NCBI RefSeq assembly: GCF_032854445.1
Contig: NC_088304.1
Coordinates: 16,875,704 to 16,939,703 of the forward strand
DNA length: 64,000 bases
Source: Liolophura sinensis
Taxonomy: Eukaryota; Mollusca; Polyplacophora; Chitonida; Chitonidae
Reading direction: 5' to 3'
Shown: positions 12,490-26,600 of the stretch, piece by piece
Position numbering within the stretch: the stretch's first letter is position 1
How the letters are laid out: each line of letters starts with the position of its first letter
Notes under the pieces: generated by a model
Databases searched by the model: none
What the model saw: only the letters and a program-made list of their open reading frames with translations
What the model was told of the DNA's origin: nothing
Made by a program: the position numbers and the translations under genes

Positions 12490-12611
12490 ATGGCACCCAC
12501 AGATGCATTTTGGTGCAAATCACAGTTTTGCAGTGATGCCATAGCTGTTCTAAGCCACTTATCAACCCTTTGTCACGGAGGTGACAACAAACTCGATTTA
12601 ACCCAGGAGAG
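12490..12611 (+). CDS. Possible first coding exon of an unidentified plus-strand gene
   Basis: ATG at 12490 opens 40 codons (starting MAPTDAFWCKSQFC) and ends at a consensus donor, GGAGAG|gtaagt, in phase 2. A second segment at 13805-13854, bounded by tttgcag and CAAG|gtaaac, continues the frame for 16 codons. Further exons were not found and the family is not recognised. The Kozak context is weak. If real, the gene would run right towards the 3' end of TBCCD1 and be convergent with it. Confidence 0.3.
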
Positions 12612-12935
12612 GTAAGTACTATAGATGATTTAAGCATAAAAAAAATAAAGCATATAGCTTTTACGTAAGGAATTCTTTCTGGATAGGTAATGAGAATGTA
12701 TTCAGCCTTCAGATATGATAGTTTCAATGCCATGTAGTACTTCAAACTTTAGGGATCTGCAAATATAAGAATTTGGCCTAGGCCCTATTTACATCTCTAA
12801 GTTCCCATTTTTGCCAGATCTGCGCGACAGTGTCCAATGGATAGCTTTTTGACAACTTTGTTAACTAACAACACAACCCGTTGATTCCAATTAATCTTCA
12901 ATTGTGTATGTGCGAAATAAACAAATATAGTTACC

Positions 12936-13045
12936 TCACAACAGCCTAAATATATCCCAATTTCGGTACCCAGCTGTCAAAATCGAAATCGAACGCAGAA
13001 CTGACTTCCGGCGGGCACCTGTCCCAGCATGCATTGCTATGATAA
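12936..13045. promoter_or_regulatory. Possible promoter with ETS and ZNF143/SBS-like sites
   Basis: A small CpG-containing patch carries acttccggcggg (ETS core TTCCGG) and, 16 bp on, cccagcatgcattgct, which matches the core CCCAGCATGC of ZNF143/Staf sites in CpG-poor housekeeping promoters. On the minus strand a donor-like GTTGTGAG|gtaact at about 12935 could end a non-coding first exon. The direction of transcription is not resolved. Confidence 0.3.
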
Positions 13046-13289
13046 TGATAATATCTTTACCGTAAACGCCAGTATAATTTTATTTTAGAAGTGGGCCAAT
13101 CCTGCTCAACGTAGTACCGGGTATTTTGCGGAAATTTAGTTTCGTGAAGTTATATGTTAGCAGGTTTCAGTAGTTCCGGGCATTGCCAATAAAATATATA
13201 CATTAGTTGTGAACAAATTTAAAAAATTACAGTATTTATGAGAAAAAAAAATCCTAAAAGTAATTGATTATTTTCGAGGAAATTGAGGT

Positions 13290-13478
13290 ACCCAAGTACA
13301 TCCCCCTTTTCCACCCATTCTGTTACCAATGTGAAAAACTATGGGCTATAATTTGCACAGTTTTGTGAAGCTTGCATCTTTAGAACCACAAACAAATCCT
13401 TTTAACATAAAATCCTTTTATAATTCTATGCATAATTAAATTCCACTGAAAAAGTGCTTTAGGTCGAAAAATTTATGA
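13290..13478 (-). mobile_element. MITE-like dispersed repeat, inverted copy
   Basis: Related to 21790-22012 and 56197-56412 but in the opposite orientation. Shared blocks include the reverse complements of tttcgacctctaaa, agtggaatttaa, gatgcaaacttcacaaaact and gtgcaaatta. There is no protein-coding content, and the length (about 190-220 bp) fits a small non-autonomous element. Confidence 0.6.
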
Positions 13479-13854
13479 CCAATAAACCTCGCTTGGCCAC
13501 ACCGCATGCATGTAGGCCTACAGCAAGCAAGGTTTTCACATTCAACAATATTTTGTAAACTATTTTTCGTTATAAGATCGGACAGAAATGTCACTCGAGC
13601 GTTGATGAGGAATTTGTAGGCTACCTTTTCCTGCCAGTGGAGCGGAGGTTTGTACTAGCTTTCATGGTTCCATCTACTTTGCCTTCTCGTGATTTCTGTG
13701 ACTTTGTCATTAGACAGAGCATATATTGTGAAATGCAGAATTTGTTGTCTGTTCGCATCTGTGTCCATAAGCTATTTATAGCTTCGGATGTTTTGCATTT
13801 GCAGTTTTAATATTGTGGTGCCTCGCACAGCTGCCCATTTCCAAGGCTGCCAAG

Positions 13855-16800
13855 GTAAACAGATTCCAATTTTCCACTATCATGATTACGAATACAAAAT
13901 TAAGGAATGAGTAAAGTTATGTGCCCCGTTTACAGTATTTCAGCCACATATAATTGTCGGTGTAAATTTTGGTGGATGTAAATAGAGAGAGTCGCAATTC
14001 TCGACAAGATACCAGTACGGGTATGTTTCACAATGCTAGTGATGAATAAAATGACAAAAAACGCTTTGTACATCATGACTTCGCATGGCAGTGGCTGTTC
14101 TCCACTGCACCTGATGATGGAAGACGAGTCCTCCGAAAGCTTGAGATTGTCATCATGTACAATGGGGTTTTTGTCGCTTTTGTCCATCACTTGCGTTGTA
14201 AATATACATAAGTGATAATGCATTATGCCTTTCTGCTGTTGCGAGGCTTACCAGGTTGACACTATTTACGGTAGTTTGTCTTCTATATAAATAGAATGTA
14301 CCGGCATATATAGGATCCACCTAGACCCTTGTTTACTCGTATGGTGGTCAGACAGGTCATGGTTATAGGTGAAGGAAACCTCTTTTCTTAAACCTGCCTG
14401 CTTTTCATATTGGCCTGCAATTCTGATAGGCCTCTTATTTTAAACTTATTTCAACCAGTATATTAAATTACGTTTATTTAATTAAGATTTCAGCTTATAT
14501 ATGTAGTGATGTATTACTGACTGTTTTCATAACGGGATTGTATATACTATTTCTTACTATGATATTGGTATAAAGGGCTCTGGAAGAGCAAATCGTACAA
14601 TTGGACAAAGTTATCCCCTTTAAATAAAGGTTTTATTCATTCATTCATTGCCGTAATGTTAAAAAAGTAAAACTGAAAATTTATCAGTCCACTTTTTTTG
14701 GGTCGATTTTTCGTTTCATGAATGTTTCTATTTACTGCTACATGTTCCTTTGTGCAGTGTTTCCATGTACTCTATACATGTTATGTTTATGCAGTTCTCA
14801 CTGTATGCATATTTTCATGTAGAGCACGTTTACACAAAGGTGTGTTTCTGTGTACCAGGTTCCGATAGGTTTTTGTTGTGTTTCTTCGTGCACATATTTT
14901 TTAGCATTGTTGCACAGACTGATAGCAAATGGCATAAAAAGCCTACCTGCCTTGCCCGCAGCAAAACAGATTCTGGGCTTGTTCTAAAAGGTTTTGACCA
15001 AAATGACATTCAATTTTGGCAGCCGTGTGGGTCAGGGGTATTGGTCAGGGTTGGGGTTTTGGTGGATGGGGGAGTGAATCTTTTATGTTGCTGACAGACC
15101 TTCACTCGTACAGCCGAACAGGAAGACAACGTGAGCCGACCACTGGTGAGAGGCTCCTGGGTCACTGTGCAGTGCTGGAGAGCTAACCCCCTCGGTAGCA
15201 ATCTAATAATTACACTATCTCTAAACAAAGTCCAACAAATCACAGTTTATTGTTTTGTTCATCCACTTTAATCGGTTTGGAGGCCTTATCTAGACAACAT
15301 ATCTATTTAAATATAGATAAAAGATGACATCAATGTTTGGTTCACGGTGATATCCCCTAGCTCTTGTGTAAAATCAATTCTTTGAAATCATGGAGTTAGA
15401 ATGCTAAAATGAGCATTCCCTAACAACTGTTTTTCTCTGAACCTTCTGAAAACCAAATCTGCTCACAAAATATTTCAGAAAAACAGCTAACCAGTCATGG
15501 GTTAGCTGTTTTTTATGAAATATATGTATGCATGTAGGCCTACTTTATATATGTAGACTGATTTATTTATTTATTTATGAGACAGATATGTTCCATTTGG
15601 TGGAAGACAAGTGGCCTTCAACAAGTGATTGAAAAGAACGCACCTGCAACCACTAGATCACAGCTTGTTGCTAACCAGATTGATTAAAGGAAAATCTTGT
15701 TCAGTTGCAAAAAGAAAGGTCTGGGGCTAACTACAATCAAAAAGCTTAATGAGAAACCTGGGAGCTCACAATAAGCATTTTCGTTTCAGTAGGACTGCAC
15801 CTAATTACCTCCCTTCAGGTAAATCTCCCCTTTGAAAGGTGCATTTTTATTTGTAAGCTGTGGTTTGGTGGGATTTCAGAAAATGGCTAATTTTTGGAGT
15901 TTGAGCGGCATAGGCTAGTTGAAACCTAGCTTTGAGACATGTTTTAATTTTGTTATCTTATCTGTAACACTTAGGATAAATGTAATCTATTTTTATAATA
16001 CATACGGAGGTAATGTCAAAATCCTGGCCCTAATTAAATACAATAGCCAGCTTCAGCGAACTATGTCAACTATTACACATTCTACCTTTAAGCTGAAAAA
16101 CACAGACTTCAATTAGGCTCTCTTGATATTTCTGCAACTCTCAAAGGCTAATATCACGATTTTCTTTTAACATCCTGTTGCATAGAAAATATTTGTTACC
16201 ACTGTGATATAACCTACATACCAGGTACTGCATGTTTAAACAGACAAGGGCCCAATTTTCAAAGTTTCACACTTCGAAAACTAACCCCATGTTAAGTCAT
16301 AGTTGTGTAACAAGGGAGGTAATTCGGAGCAGGCATACTGAAGCACACCTCGGCTGGACCGCTGACCCTTGCAAAGAAGTTTACCCTACACTCACAATAC
16401 CTTTCCTTTCTTTGTCATGGTGAGCTAAAAAAAAGTGTAATGAGATATGTACAAATAAACTAATTCTTCATGACAAAAATGTATACATTAAAAAAATTAG
16501 GACATCAAAGGATAAAATATACTTGAATAAACAGCTGAGACAGATCTGCCTTAGGTGGTTATATCACAAAGAATTAAAAGGAGAAATGAGCTAGCAACAT
16601 ATGGAAAAAATACAGATAACTTGACAACTAAGTTATTTAACAATAAGAAAAATCGTCACTTGAATCAAGACAAATACACCCAGTGTAGCCTATTTAGTTG
16701 AAATTACACAAACTGGGCATAGACATTAAAGAGCTAACCAACTTCCAAGAGAAACTAGAATGAAATTTCAGAAATGTTTGAAATGGGCAAGATGTTTTCT

Positions 16801-17139
16801 GATGTGGAACAACATCGGCACAAAATGGAAGGAACAGAAAACCTATTTCTACACAATCTCCAAAACTAATTTTGGCACACCATGCACAATATTAAAATCT
16901 TTAGTCAATGACATATTTCAAATTTAATTTGTTTGCTGAACACACAAAAATTAGTTAAGGTTTGACATTTTTTTTTTGTTAAGACACTGACACAATCAAT
17001 TGTGACATTTCAGCCAATTCTTACAAAACAGCACTGAGTATTTTGTCTTCTGCGAACACTATATACACGAGACCTCACTGCCACACAATGAAACTTCAAG
17101 AGTATTCAAGTTTTAAAAGTAATCAGTACCTGAATGAAT
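13855..17139. other. Intergenic stretch left of TBCCD1
   Basis: No gene is supported. It contains a degraded SINE family A fragment at about 15088-15203 (minus orientation, with the ggctcctgggtcactgtgca block) and a run of taa/ttat simple sequence near 15560. A frame at 14750-15094 runs into the SINE remnant and is not considered coding. Confidence 0.4.
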
Positions 17140-17154
17140 TTACACTACACAGAC

Positions 17155-17160
17155 TTTATT
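17155..17160 (-). terminator. Candidate TBCCD1 poly(A) signal
   Basis: AATAAA on the minus strand, about 540 bases downstream of the TBCCD1 stop codon at 17697. It is the first canonical signal noticed in the 3' flank. Cleavage position cannot be seen from the sequence. Confidence 0.4.
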
Positions 17161-17696
17161 ACAATTTCAACAATATCTGCTCAAGAAATAATGAAGACAA
17201 TAATAAAATGGACGGTAGTTGAAGAGCACAGATATCATGGCTACCAGATACAAGCAGATGTGCTGTACAGTCGGGACTGAAATCGCTGGTATAGAAATCA
17301 GATACAGGTGCTGTACAGTAACAATGTTTCTTATGTATTATATAATGTACCTAAACAACCTAAAATTTTCCCCAAGAAAGTTCTTTCATAAAGGCAAATA
17401 ACTGTTAGAAAACATTACTCTTCACAACTAAATTCGTCAAGAAGGATACTATTCTACCTTCCAAACACATTTTTAAGGCACAGAGAACTCTCAGAATCAG
17501 ATAAAATTTGCAACTTAGTAATGAGCAAAATTTTAGGTCATTTACTGAAATAAATGAGATTGTAAATCATTTAATTTGATGGCACTATATTCCATCTAAA
17601 ACAGCACTTAATATTTGGTATACCCGGAGAGAAAAAAAAAAATGGAATGAAATTGGACTGTAGTGAGCGGAGTATTAACTGATGACTAGACAAGCT

Positions 17697-20600
17697 TTAG
17701 GGTTTCTTAGACTGTGACTGAAGTGGCACAACCAAACTATCCAATTCCCTCTTATGACCAGTATCTGCCAGCCAGGCCTGAAACACAACAACACCACTGG
17801 AATACACGTACTGTTAGACCACACATATAAAGCAGACATTAGCTGAATTATACACTTGGAAGGTAAAGAGATGCCATCATCAATCAGTCAAATTTATTTA
17901 TTTTTTTATTTGATTGGTGTTTTACGCCGTACTAAAAAATATTTCACTTGTACGACAGCGACCAACATTATGGTGGGAGGAGACCGGGCAGAGCCCAGGG
18001 GAAACCCACGACCGTCCACAGGTTGCTGCAGACCTTCCCACATACGGCCAGAAAGGAAGCCAGCATGAGCTGGATTTGAACTTACAGCGACCGCATTGGT
18101 GAGAGATTCCTGGGTCACAGTCAAAGTCATATGGTTATATCAACACATTTTATAAACATTAAACTCTCAGTTTATCATATTTATGAATGGAAATTTTTCA
18201 GTGAAAATTTTGTTGAGTTGTGTTTTGTTAGTTTAAGTCCCCCACAAATAGAGGCCTATTGATTGGTTATCAGTGATACAGATGTTTGTGTGATGTACAT
18301 GTAAGTATGATTTGAGTTAAAGTGTGTATACAGTCGGTTTTAGATTTCACAATAGTTCCAGCATTTAAGGCTCATATCATAATATAGTTCTTTGACTGGC
18401 GCTTTACCATCTGCAGGTTGCTCGCACATCAGTCAAATCATGATGTGGTTTCATCATGCAGATCAGTCCAAGGCATGTCATATTTGCACCCACATGAATG
18501 TCTCACCATTAACTGATAAGGAAACAATTTTTGTGTATTTTTATACGACGTGGACATCAAAAGGCCAACATTTTCCCATCTTCCAGGTCTCAAGTGAGCG
18601 AGTGAGTGCTTGGGGTTTAACCTCATACTTAACCATTTTTCAGTCATATGACGACGAAGGAATCCTTAGGGTGTATGTAATGTACCTCCTTGTTGCAGGA
18701 CAGATTTCCACCGCTCTTTTATCTAGTGCTGCTTCACTGAGACGCCTTACCGAAGGCAAGTAAGTCACTACGCCCAAGCCATTATACTGATACGGGTCAA
18801 CGAGTCGTTCCCTTCGCACTATCCCTTCATGCTGAACGCCACACAAGGATGTTACAACTTCCTCTTTTAAAGTCTTAGGTGTGACTCAACCCAGGATTGA
18901 CCCTGGATCTACTGCTGCCGAAGTGGACGCTCTACCCACTCTGCTATTGGGGGCCGGTCCAGGTTTCGAGTAACCAGACTGAACTGACTTTCAGCACCAA
19001 TCAACGAGCCACTATTACTATCTGAATATGTCTGTACAGGTTTCCCAGAAGAGAGAGAAAGCTTTAAAATGCAGTTGAAATACAACAATGTAGAAATTGG
19101 GAAAGTTTTTATTTTTTTCTCATTTGTGCATGACTCTATTTGTTTTATTAGCTAAGATCATGTAAGTTTTATTTGAATCCAACTAGGAAGATCATGTATC
19201 TCTGTGACAGTCTAATATTTTAGCAGTCGTATATCATCCCAAAACATCAATCACTATCATGATTTCACCAAGTTTCTGATTTTTTCATTTTTCTGTGAGG
19301 TGTTGAGGAACTCTATTGTAAATGAACTTCATTATCTTTGATAAATAAAGATACTATAAGTATTGACCAGACTTAAATGTAGGTGTATTCTAGTCCAAGA
19401 CTGAACCATGGCCTACTTCACATCTGTGGCAGTTTTAACCACATGGCCAATGTAACCTTCTGACAAGAATATAAGGCAAAAGCAAAAAAAAAGAAGAACA
19501 ACAAGGACAGTAAACAAACAGTCACTAACGTATAGCGATTAGGCCATAAAAAATTAATTAAATGTATCACAGGCACTCATTTCGCCCCTAACCCGACCCT
19601 TTTTATCGACATTTTGAAAAAATAACGAAATGCATATACCGCTCACTTTGCGACTTCCCATTCATGAGTTATCTGAATGTACTTAAAAATAACAGAAATC
19701 ACGCAGTCCTGATTGAGTATTCTTTCATCATTTGCATTTGTCAAAGTGAATTCGCCAAACGTTAATTTTCTATGGCCTTAGCTTCCTGAACAGAAACATG
19801 TTAATATCGTGGTTGAAAATATTGATGGAAAAAGGAAGAAACAAAGGAAGGAAAACAAATCAAAAAAGGAAAGGAATTTATTAGAAAAAAAGAAAGGAAA
19901 GGAAAGAAAGAGAACAAGCAGCCACTAACATGAAACCTCGTTTCCACAAGTTTCTGAAATTCCTTTCTCTGCTTCCTGCTCAGGCCAGACTCTTTCACCA
20001 GTTTTTGCCAGTTGTCGATCTGTTTCTGTCTTTGGCTAAGGCTACGCTGGTATTTACTCGGCAGTCCCCCAGGTATAGCCTACAACATTGACTCGTGCAT
20101 CATGTAAGAGACAACTGACATAGGGAAAGGTCCTGAAAGAGGGTATATCACATGTGCTTTCAGATATATTCTTATATTCTAAGCTGAAAATATGTAGCCT
20201 TGTCAGAGCTCATGAGTGACTACTGACACCAGTGGTGGACAGTTGGCAGAAACTTTTTTCAGGGAATTCATAGACGATGGGAATGCATCGAGCCATCTGC
20301 ATTTTCAAATTACAAACAGAACACCACTTGAGAATTTTCAAATAATTTACTATGGATTTTAGGCTTCCCCGAGTCTTCTTTACATAGACTCCAGCAACTT
20401 CCCAAATTGCTGTGAGTGCCTTCATCATACCCTGCACCAGGTAATACATCACACATCAAATTGATCAAACAGTACCTGAAGTGACCAAATTCATACTATC
20501 CAGGAATGTCCATACCTGGGTCGTGCCCTCCATTTCAAATGGAATGTTGAACGTAAAGAACTCAGCCACAGGTAGAAGTTCCCACACTGGCACTTCATCT

Positions 20601-23600
20601 TTGTGGTCAGGACCTGGAAAAAGCAAAAATACACACGAACCATTAACACTGTCAAACAGAATATACTGGATACAATTTTGGGTCAATATTCGTTTATATA
20701 GTGGATGTGTACACAACTTTAAGTATAATTGTTAGGTGATGTAACCCTATAATGTATAAGTAATTTCTTTCCTAGGAATCTACAGTTACTGTGCATATTG
20801 AAACAGACATACAAATTTTGATACACAATATCATATTCATTCACAAATAAGGCATGTATGTGCAAGAGTGCTGATGGTCAATAACTACCATGGCTATCAT
20901 TTAAGACAGAGAAAGCACTTGAAACAATACATTCATAAAACAAGCATTCTTTCCTTTAGGAATGTAATGCTATTCCACGCACCTATACAGAGTGGCTGGT
21001 CCCACAGGTTACGGGCCTCCCCAAGTCCCGCCTGGGCCATGTGACTTTCCAGCTGAGGATAAAAAGTGTGGTATGGAGCCAGCAATATAGTGTCATTCCC
21101 TCCCAGAATCAGGGGCCGCTGTGGGGTGAGCAGGTATAACACACATAGCGTAGAACCACTAAAATGAGAGAATGTAAATCTGTTATAACTCAGTTTCATG
21201 TTTTATTTACAAACACATCAATTTGGAGGGAAAAGCTGTATTCAACACCCTCATAAACTGGGACATACTCTAAGTTTGAGCTTTTCTTTACAACATGCCT
21301 TTTATCCAAGGCCGGCGTGTATTCCTGGTGTTCTACACAGAAAAGTGCCTAGAGTATTTGTCTTACTACATTCATTTACCAACACATCGATCATGAGTTC
21401 CAAAAACATTTATGAAAAATTGGGTATCATTTCATGAGGATAAAAATTTGAACTTGTAATGTGATTGGCACTGTTAAGGCACACAGCAATGCTGATGCAG
21501 CATACCTAATCATAATGTTACGGCAGGGGGAGATAACTGTGACCTGTTCACAGTGACTGATGTGAATAGTTGTCTCCACTGGACCCAGAACTATGACAGA
21601 ATGTCGGCACTTCTCAATTGTCACAGACCTGAATAGAATAACAAAATAACTTTATAATTTCGACCTTTATACATAATGTAATTCACATTGTTTGTCCTTT
21701 GTCTGCAGTATTTTAGTCAAGATGTTTTCTCACAACCCCAAATACAAACAATGATTTCCATTAAAACACCACATTACTGATAATCATCAACCCTTTTCGA
21801 CCTCTAAATTAAGCTTTTTTTTCCAGTGGAATTTAAGCATACAATTATGAAAATTATGCTACAATGATTTGTTTACGTCTCTAAAGATGCAAACTTCACA
21901 AAACTGTGCAAATTATTTCTATGTACCACATATTTCTCTTGGAATGTTTCAAACTATTGGTTGCAGAGGCGGATGAAAAGGTTGAAGAATTAAGGTATCT
22001 CAGTTTCACAGTATGTTTCGTGCCATCTTGATGGTCTGGACTATAGCATTGTTCTTGTGGTCAATGATTCAAAATTTTCTGCTCCTACAGTGGTTAACAC
22101 ATTTATTCACTTTCCACCACTCAAACTGTGCAGAAAACTCTTGATTCTGGTGATATTCCTACTTTTTCTGAACGATGACTCTTTATGCTGAATGTCAAGC
22201 AAGAGACGAGTCACAGACTTCAAACACAACAGCATGCCGCTAGTGTGCTGTTTTCTTCCTTTCTTTCACAATGGAAACACCAAAACTTTCAACAGATAAA
22301 CAAACTATGAACGCAGAATTCAATTCAACATTTGTTTCTTTATTTTGAGGGAAACAAGTTATCTTCATAGAGGATGTCTTGTCACCTGAGCTTTGATCCA
22401 CTAGTTCACTACTCTGACCTTTGGTACCTTACTCTCTTGTACTGCTTTGTTGGCTGAGACATTCTCCTGCCAGAGGCAAAAACCGCAAATCTATTATCTG
22501 CTAGGAGTGTGAATACTCCTAAAATAATATAACAAGTATGCTAAGTGAGTGTGGCTTAGACTTGCAGGGAAGGGAATCCAAGGTTAGAAATTCAGTGTTC
22601 TTGTTTTCTTAATGCAAGGTATTCATATTTTTCATTTTCAAAAAAAAAAAACTGTGAGGCTCATTTTTCAAAAAATGAAAAATGAGCCTCACAGTTATGA
22701 TACTGATAGATATACCACAGTCAAGCTAGTGTAGTGTAGCCTACATCTATAAATAGTGGGCCTATTTTTGAAAGACAGATTTATTCACAGCTAATGAAAA
22801 AACAATTTTAGCTGTAGTGGTGCTGATGGAGACGTATATGATAAACAGTAGGCCACAAGTCAGTATCTGTATGAGCCGAAGAGTTGTAGGGCCAATGGGA
22901 CTGGATTGATTTCAGACACCACCAAAATCTCCACCTCTAATGTTTTGTTGCTAGATGCACATTGGCCATTTTCTTCTTGCCTATGACTGTACAAGGTCAA
23001 CTGTCAGTACTGACAGTTACAGCTAGTGTGATACTACAAGCTCAGTTTTCCTTCCTCTATCAGTGTATCAAGCTTTTGCGAATTGGACTGACGTCGCGAT
23101 TTGATGTCGATCGACTTTGATATAAACCACATGGCAATGAAGGTGTGGCAGTATAGTGAGGAGTTATTTCCCTTAGGTTACTTTCAGAAACGCTATTCAA
23201 ACCTATGCCATTACCTACAAAAGTTGTTCGTTGGCATTTCCGAAACCACTTCATTAAAAAATACAGAGCAAATTTCAAGTACCGGTGCGTCTGAATTTGA
23301 TAACGGCAAGAACATCAAGGACTTTGACATCAAATTCCCAGATATTCCAGTGTCTGGAACCAGCAGTTCTGTTTTCCCTGATATTCCAGTGTCTGGAACC
23401 TGCTGTTCCGTTTTCCCTGATATCCCAGATTTTTCCTGATCTAAGCAAACCCTGTTGTCAACTTCTGGATGTATTAGATCATTTTTGAAGTGTAAATTAC
23501 CCTCATATGACCACTGTTTGGAGCAATGCATGGAACCAATGACTACACACTTGAAAAAAACACACAGCCTCATGGAAATAAATCTTTCATAGACTCAGTT

Positions 23601-26600
23601 CAATTACTGTCAAAGACTCACAACATAGCGGCATTGCTATTCGACCTTACCGAAGGGGAGACAACAAATACAGGTAGGAGTAATGGCATCGGTGGATCTT
23701 AACACTGCTGTTTTCCAGTGTCCGGGAACTCTGAAAGCAGAATGAAGAGTTACAGAACAAAGTGAACTAATGTGAATATGCAAATAAGAATTGTATCCAT
23801 GAGTCATATTAAGTCTGATGACAATCACAGGACGCCATCCATGACACAACTCCAACTTCTCAAAGCTCTCTTAAGGTGACCAAAATGGGGAAAACAGCCA
23901 GCAGTGAGAAACATCCTCACTTCATAACAGGTCCTGATATTTTCGTAGTGACCAAACAGGGATCGAAAGGCAGACTTCATCTTATTGCTGAATGCAAGTT
24001 ACACATTTTCACATGAAAATCCAAGCTCAGCAGAACAAAGCACTATCGTCTAGTATAAATAACTACTCACCCTTCCAATAGTTTGCTTGCTGACTTGACT
24101 CATAATAATGATCTTGTTTCTGAAAATTTGAAGAAATGTTTTGGAAAAAGAAACTATTTGTGAAGAGGACAGGGAGAGCTACAAATATGTAGCTTTGTTG
24201 ACAGCTGACACTAATGTTTCGCGAAAAACATAAATAATCCATTAAGTAATTTCCATTCATCTGTAGGCAATATGTACAACTATTCTGCAATAAAGGGTTC
24301 TGTTGAAATTTTATGAAAACAAATATTACATGGAGTACAATGACACATGTAACTGATCTATAACCATCTTTACCAATATCAGGTACATGTGGCTTACAAA
24401 GTTCTTAAAATCTGTCACAGTGTCCCCCCTCCCCACCCCACCCCCCAAAAGGGGGGGGGGGGGCAATAGAGTTTGACAGTTATTCTCAGACTGCTACTCA
24501 TACTTATAATTTTAGGTGATGTCCTCTAGCCTAACACTTACCCTAAAACATGATCATCAGGCACGGTTGGAGAGTTTGTGGCTATCCTACCTCTCTTACT
24601 GCGGTGAGCATCCCCACTCTCCTTGTCTGCAGGCCTGCTCTCCTCAGCTATACAACATAACATCAGCTTCATCACATCACTCTCAAATATGGGTAAATTG
24701 GTTACACACGAAGAGCTGACTGAAAGATCATGAGGAAATCTTCAATACATCCACACCATACACAACCGTTGTTAATCCTTCGACTTCGAAACTGATGATT
24801 ATCTTCATAACTTATCTCATACAGTCCTTACAAACACTACAATGTCACATGAGCAATAGCGATGATGAGCTATTGTTCACATCACCATACGAATTGCAAT
24901 TTAACTAGGCTCCCTTGAGACATGACAGAGATGTGAGCTAGGCCAACTTTATAAATACATTTATTTGGGGTAAACCACTTTACCCTTAAAATGTGGGCCT
25001 TACTCCAAAAGTTATTAAGATTTTGATGGAAACATCCGTTTTTACTTTTCAACGTTAATGTATTTAAAATCCGTATGTTTTTCATTAAAAAAAAACATCA
25101 AATTTTAAGATTACCCCACAAACCTACCTTAGTTTGGATTACCTCATCAAGAAATCTTCTAAGTTAGCCCAATCAGACCAACAGAGCAATATTTTATCAT
25201 TTCACTGTATATCCATCTGGTTATAAATAAACTAATGCCAAGTCACACAGGTAACTGCTCTCACCTGACACCGGCCACGAAAGACGTTTTCCTGAGGTGA
25301 TACAGGCTGAGATTCCAAATGGATTCTGGGACACTGTGCCTCTTATCCAGCTTTGCAGTGTACGGATAGAGAATAGCCGAGTCAGCTGAGGAGAAACAGC
25401 ATGCAAGGGTATCAGTACTACAGCAGGATATTACATCACAGTAGACAGTCATAGAAATATATAGGGATCAAACATGGTAACAATCCATCACGAAGAATAG
25501 TCATGGAACAGCACAATTACCACAGATGGAAAGATTCCATCACGAAGAATAGTCATGGAACAGTGCAATAACCACAGATGGAAAGATTCCATCACCAAGA
25601 ATAGTCATGGAACAGCACAATTACCACAGATGGAAAGATTCCATCACCAAGAATAGTCATGGAACAGCACAATTACCACAGATGGAAAGATTCCATCACC
25701 AAGAATAGTCATGGAACAGTGCAATCACTAAAGATGGAAAGAATCCATCACGAAGAATTGTCATGGAACAGTGCAATAACCAAAGATAGAAAAAATCCAT
25801 CACGAAGAATAGTCATGGAACAGTGCAATAACCACAATGGAAAGAATCCACCACAAAGAATTGTCATGGAAGAGTGCAATAACCAAAGATAGAAAAAATC
25901 CATCATGAAGAATAGTCATGGAAGAGTGCAATAACCACAATGGAAAGAATCCACCACAAAGATTTGTCATGGAACAGTGCAATAACCACAGATAGAAAAA
26001 ATCCATCACGAAGAATAGTTATGGAAGAGTGCAATAACTAGAAAGGGGAAAAATCCTTCACGAAGAATAGTCATGGAACAGTGCAATAACCAAAGATGGA
26101 AAGAACCCACCACGAAGAATTGTCATGGAAAAGTGCAATAACCACAGATAGAAATAATCCATCACGAAGAATAGTTATGGAACAGTGCAATAACTAGAAA
26201 GGGAAAAAATCCTTCACGAAGAATTGTCATGGAACAGTGCAATAAACAAAGATGGAAAGAATCCATCACGAAGAATTGTCATGGAAGAGCGCAATAACCA
26301 CAGATGGAAAGAATCCATCACCAAGAATAGTCATGGAACAGTGCAATAACCACAGATGGAAAGAATCCACCACGAAGAATGGTCATGGAACAGTGCAGTA
26401 ACCAAAGATGGAAAAAATCCTTCACAAAGAATAGTCATGGAACAATGTAATAACCACAGACGGAAAGAATCCATCATGAAGAATTGTCATGGAACAGTGC
26501 AATAACCAGAAAGGGAAAAATCCTTCACGAAAAATAGTCATGGAACAGTGCAATAACCACAGATGGAAAGAATCCATCATGAAGAATGGTCATGGAACAG

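Noticed and set aside
23101-23439. 112-codon plus-strand frame inside a TBCCD1 intron
   Set aside because: Its end is the 39-bp repeat and no splice signal, homology or transcript cue supports it.
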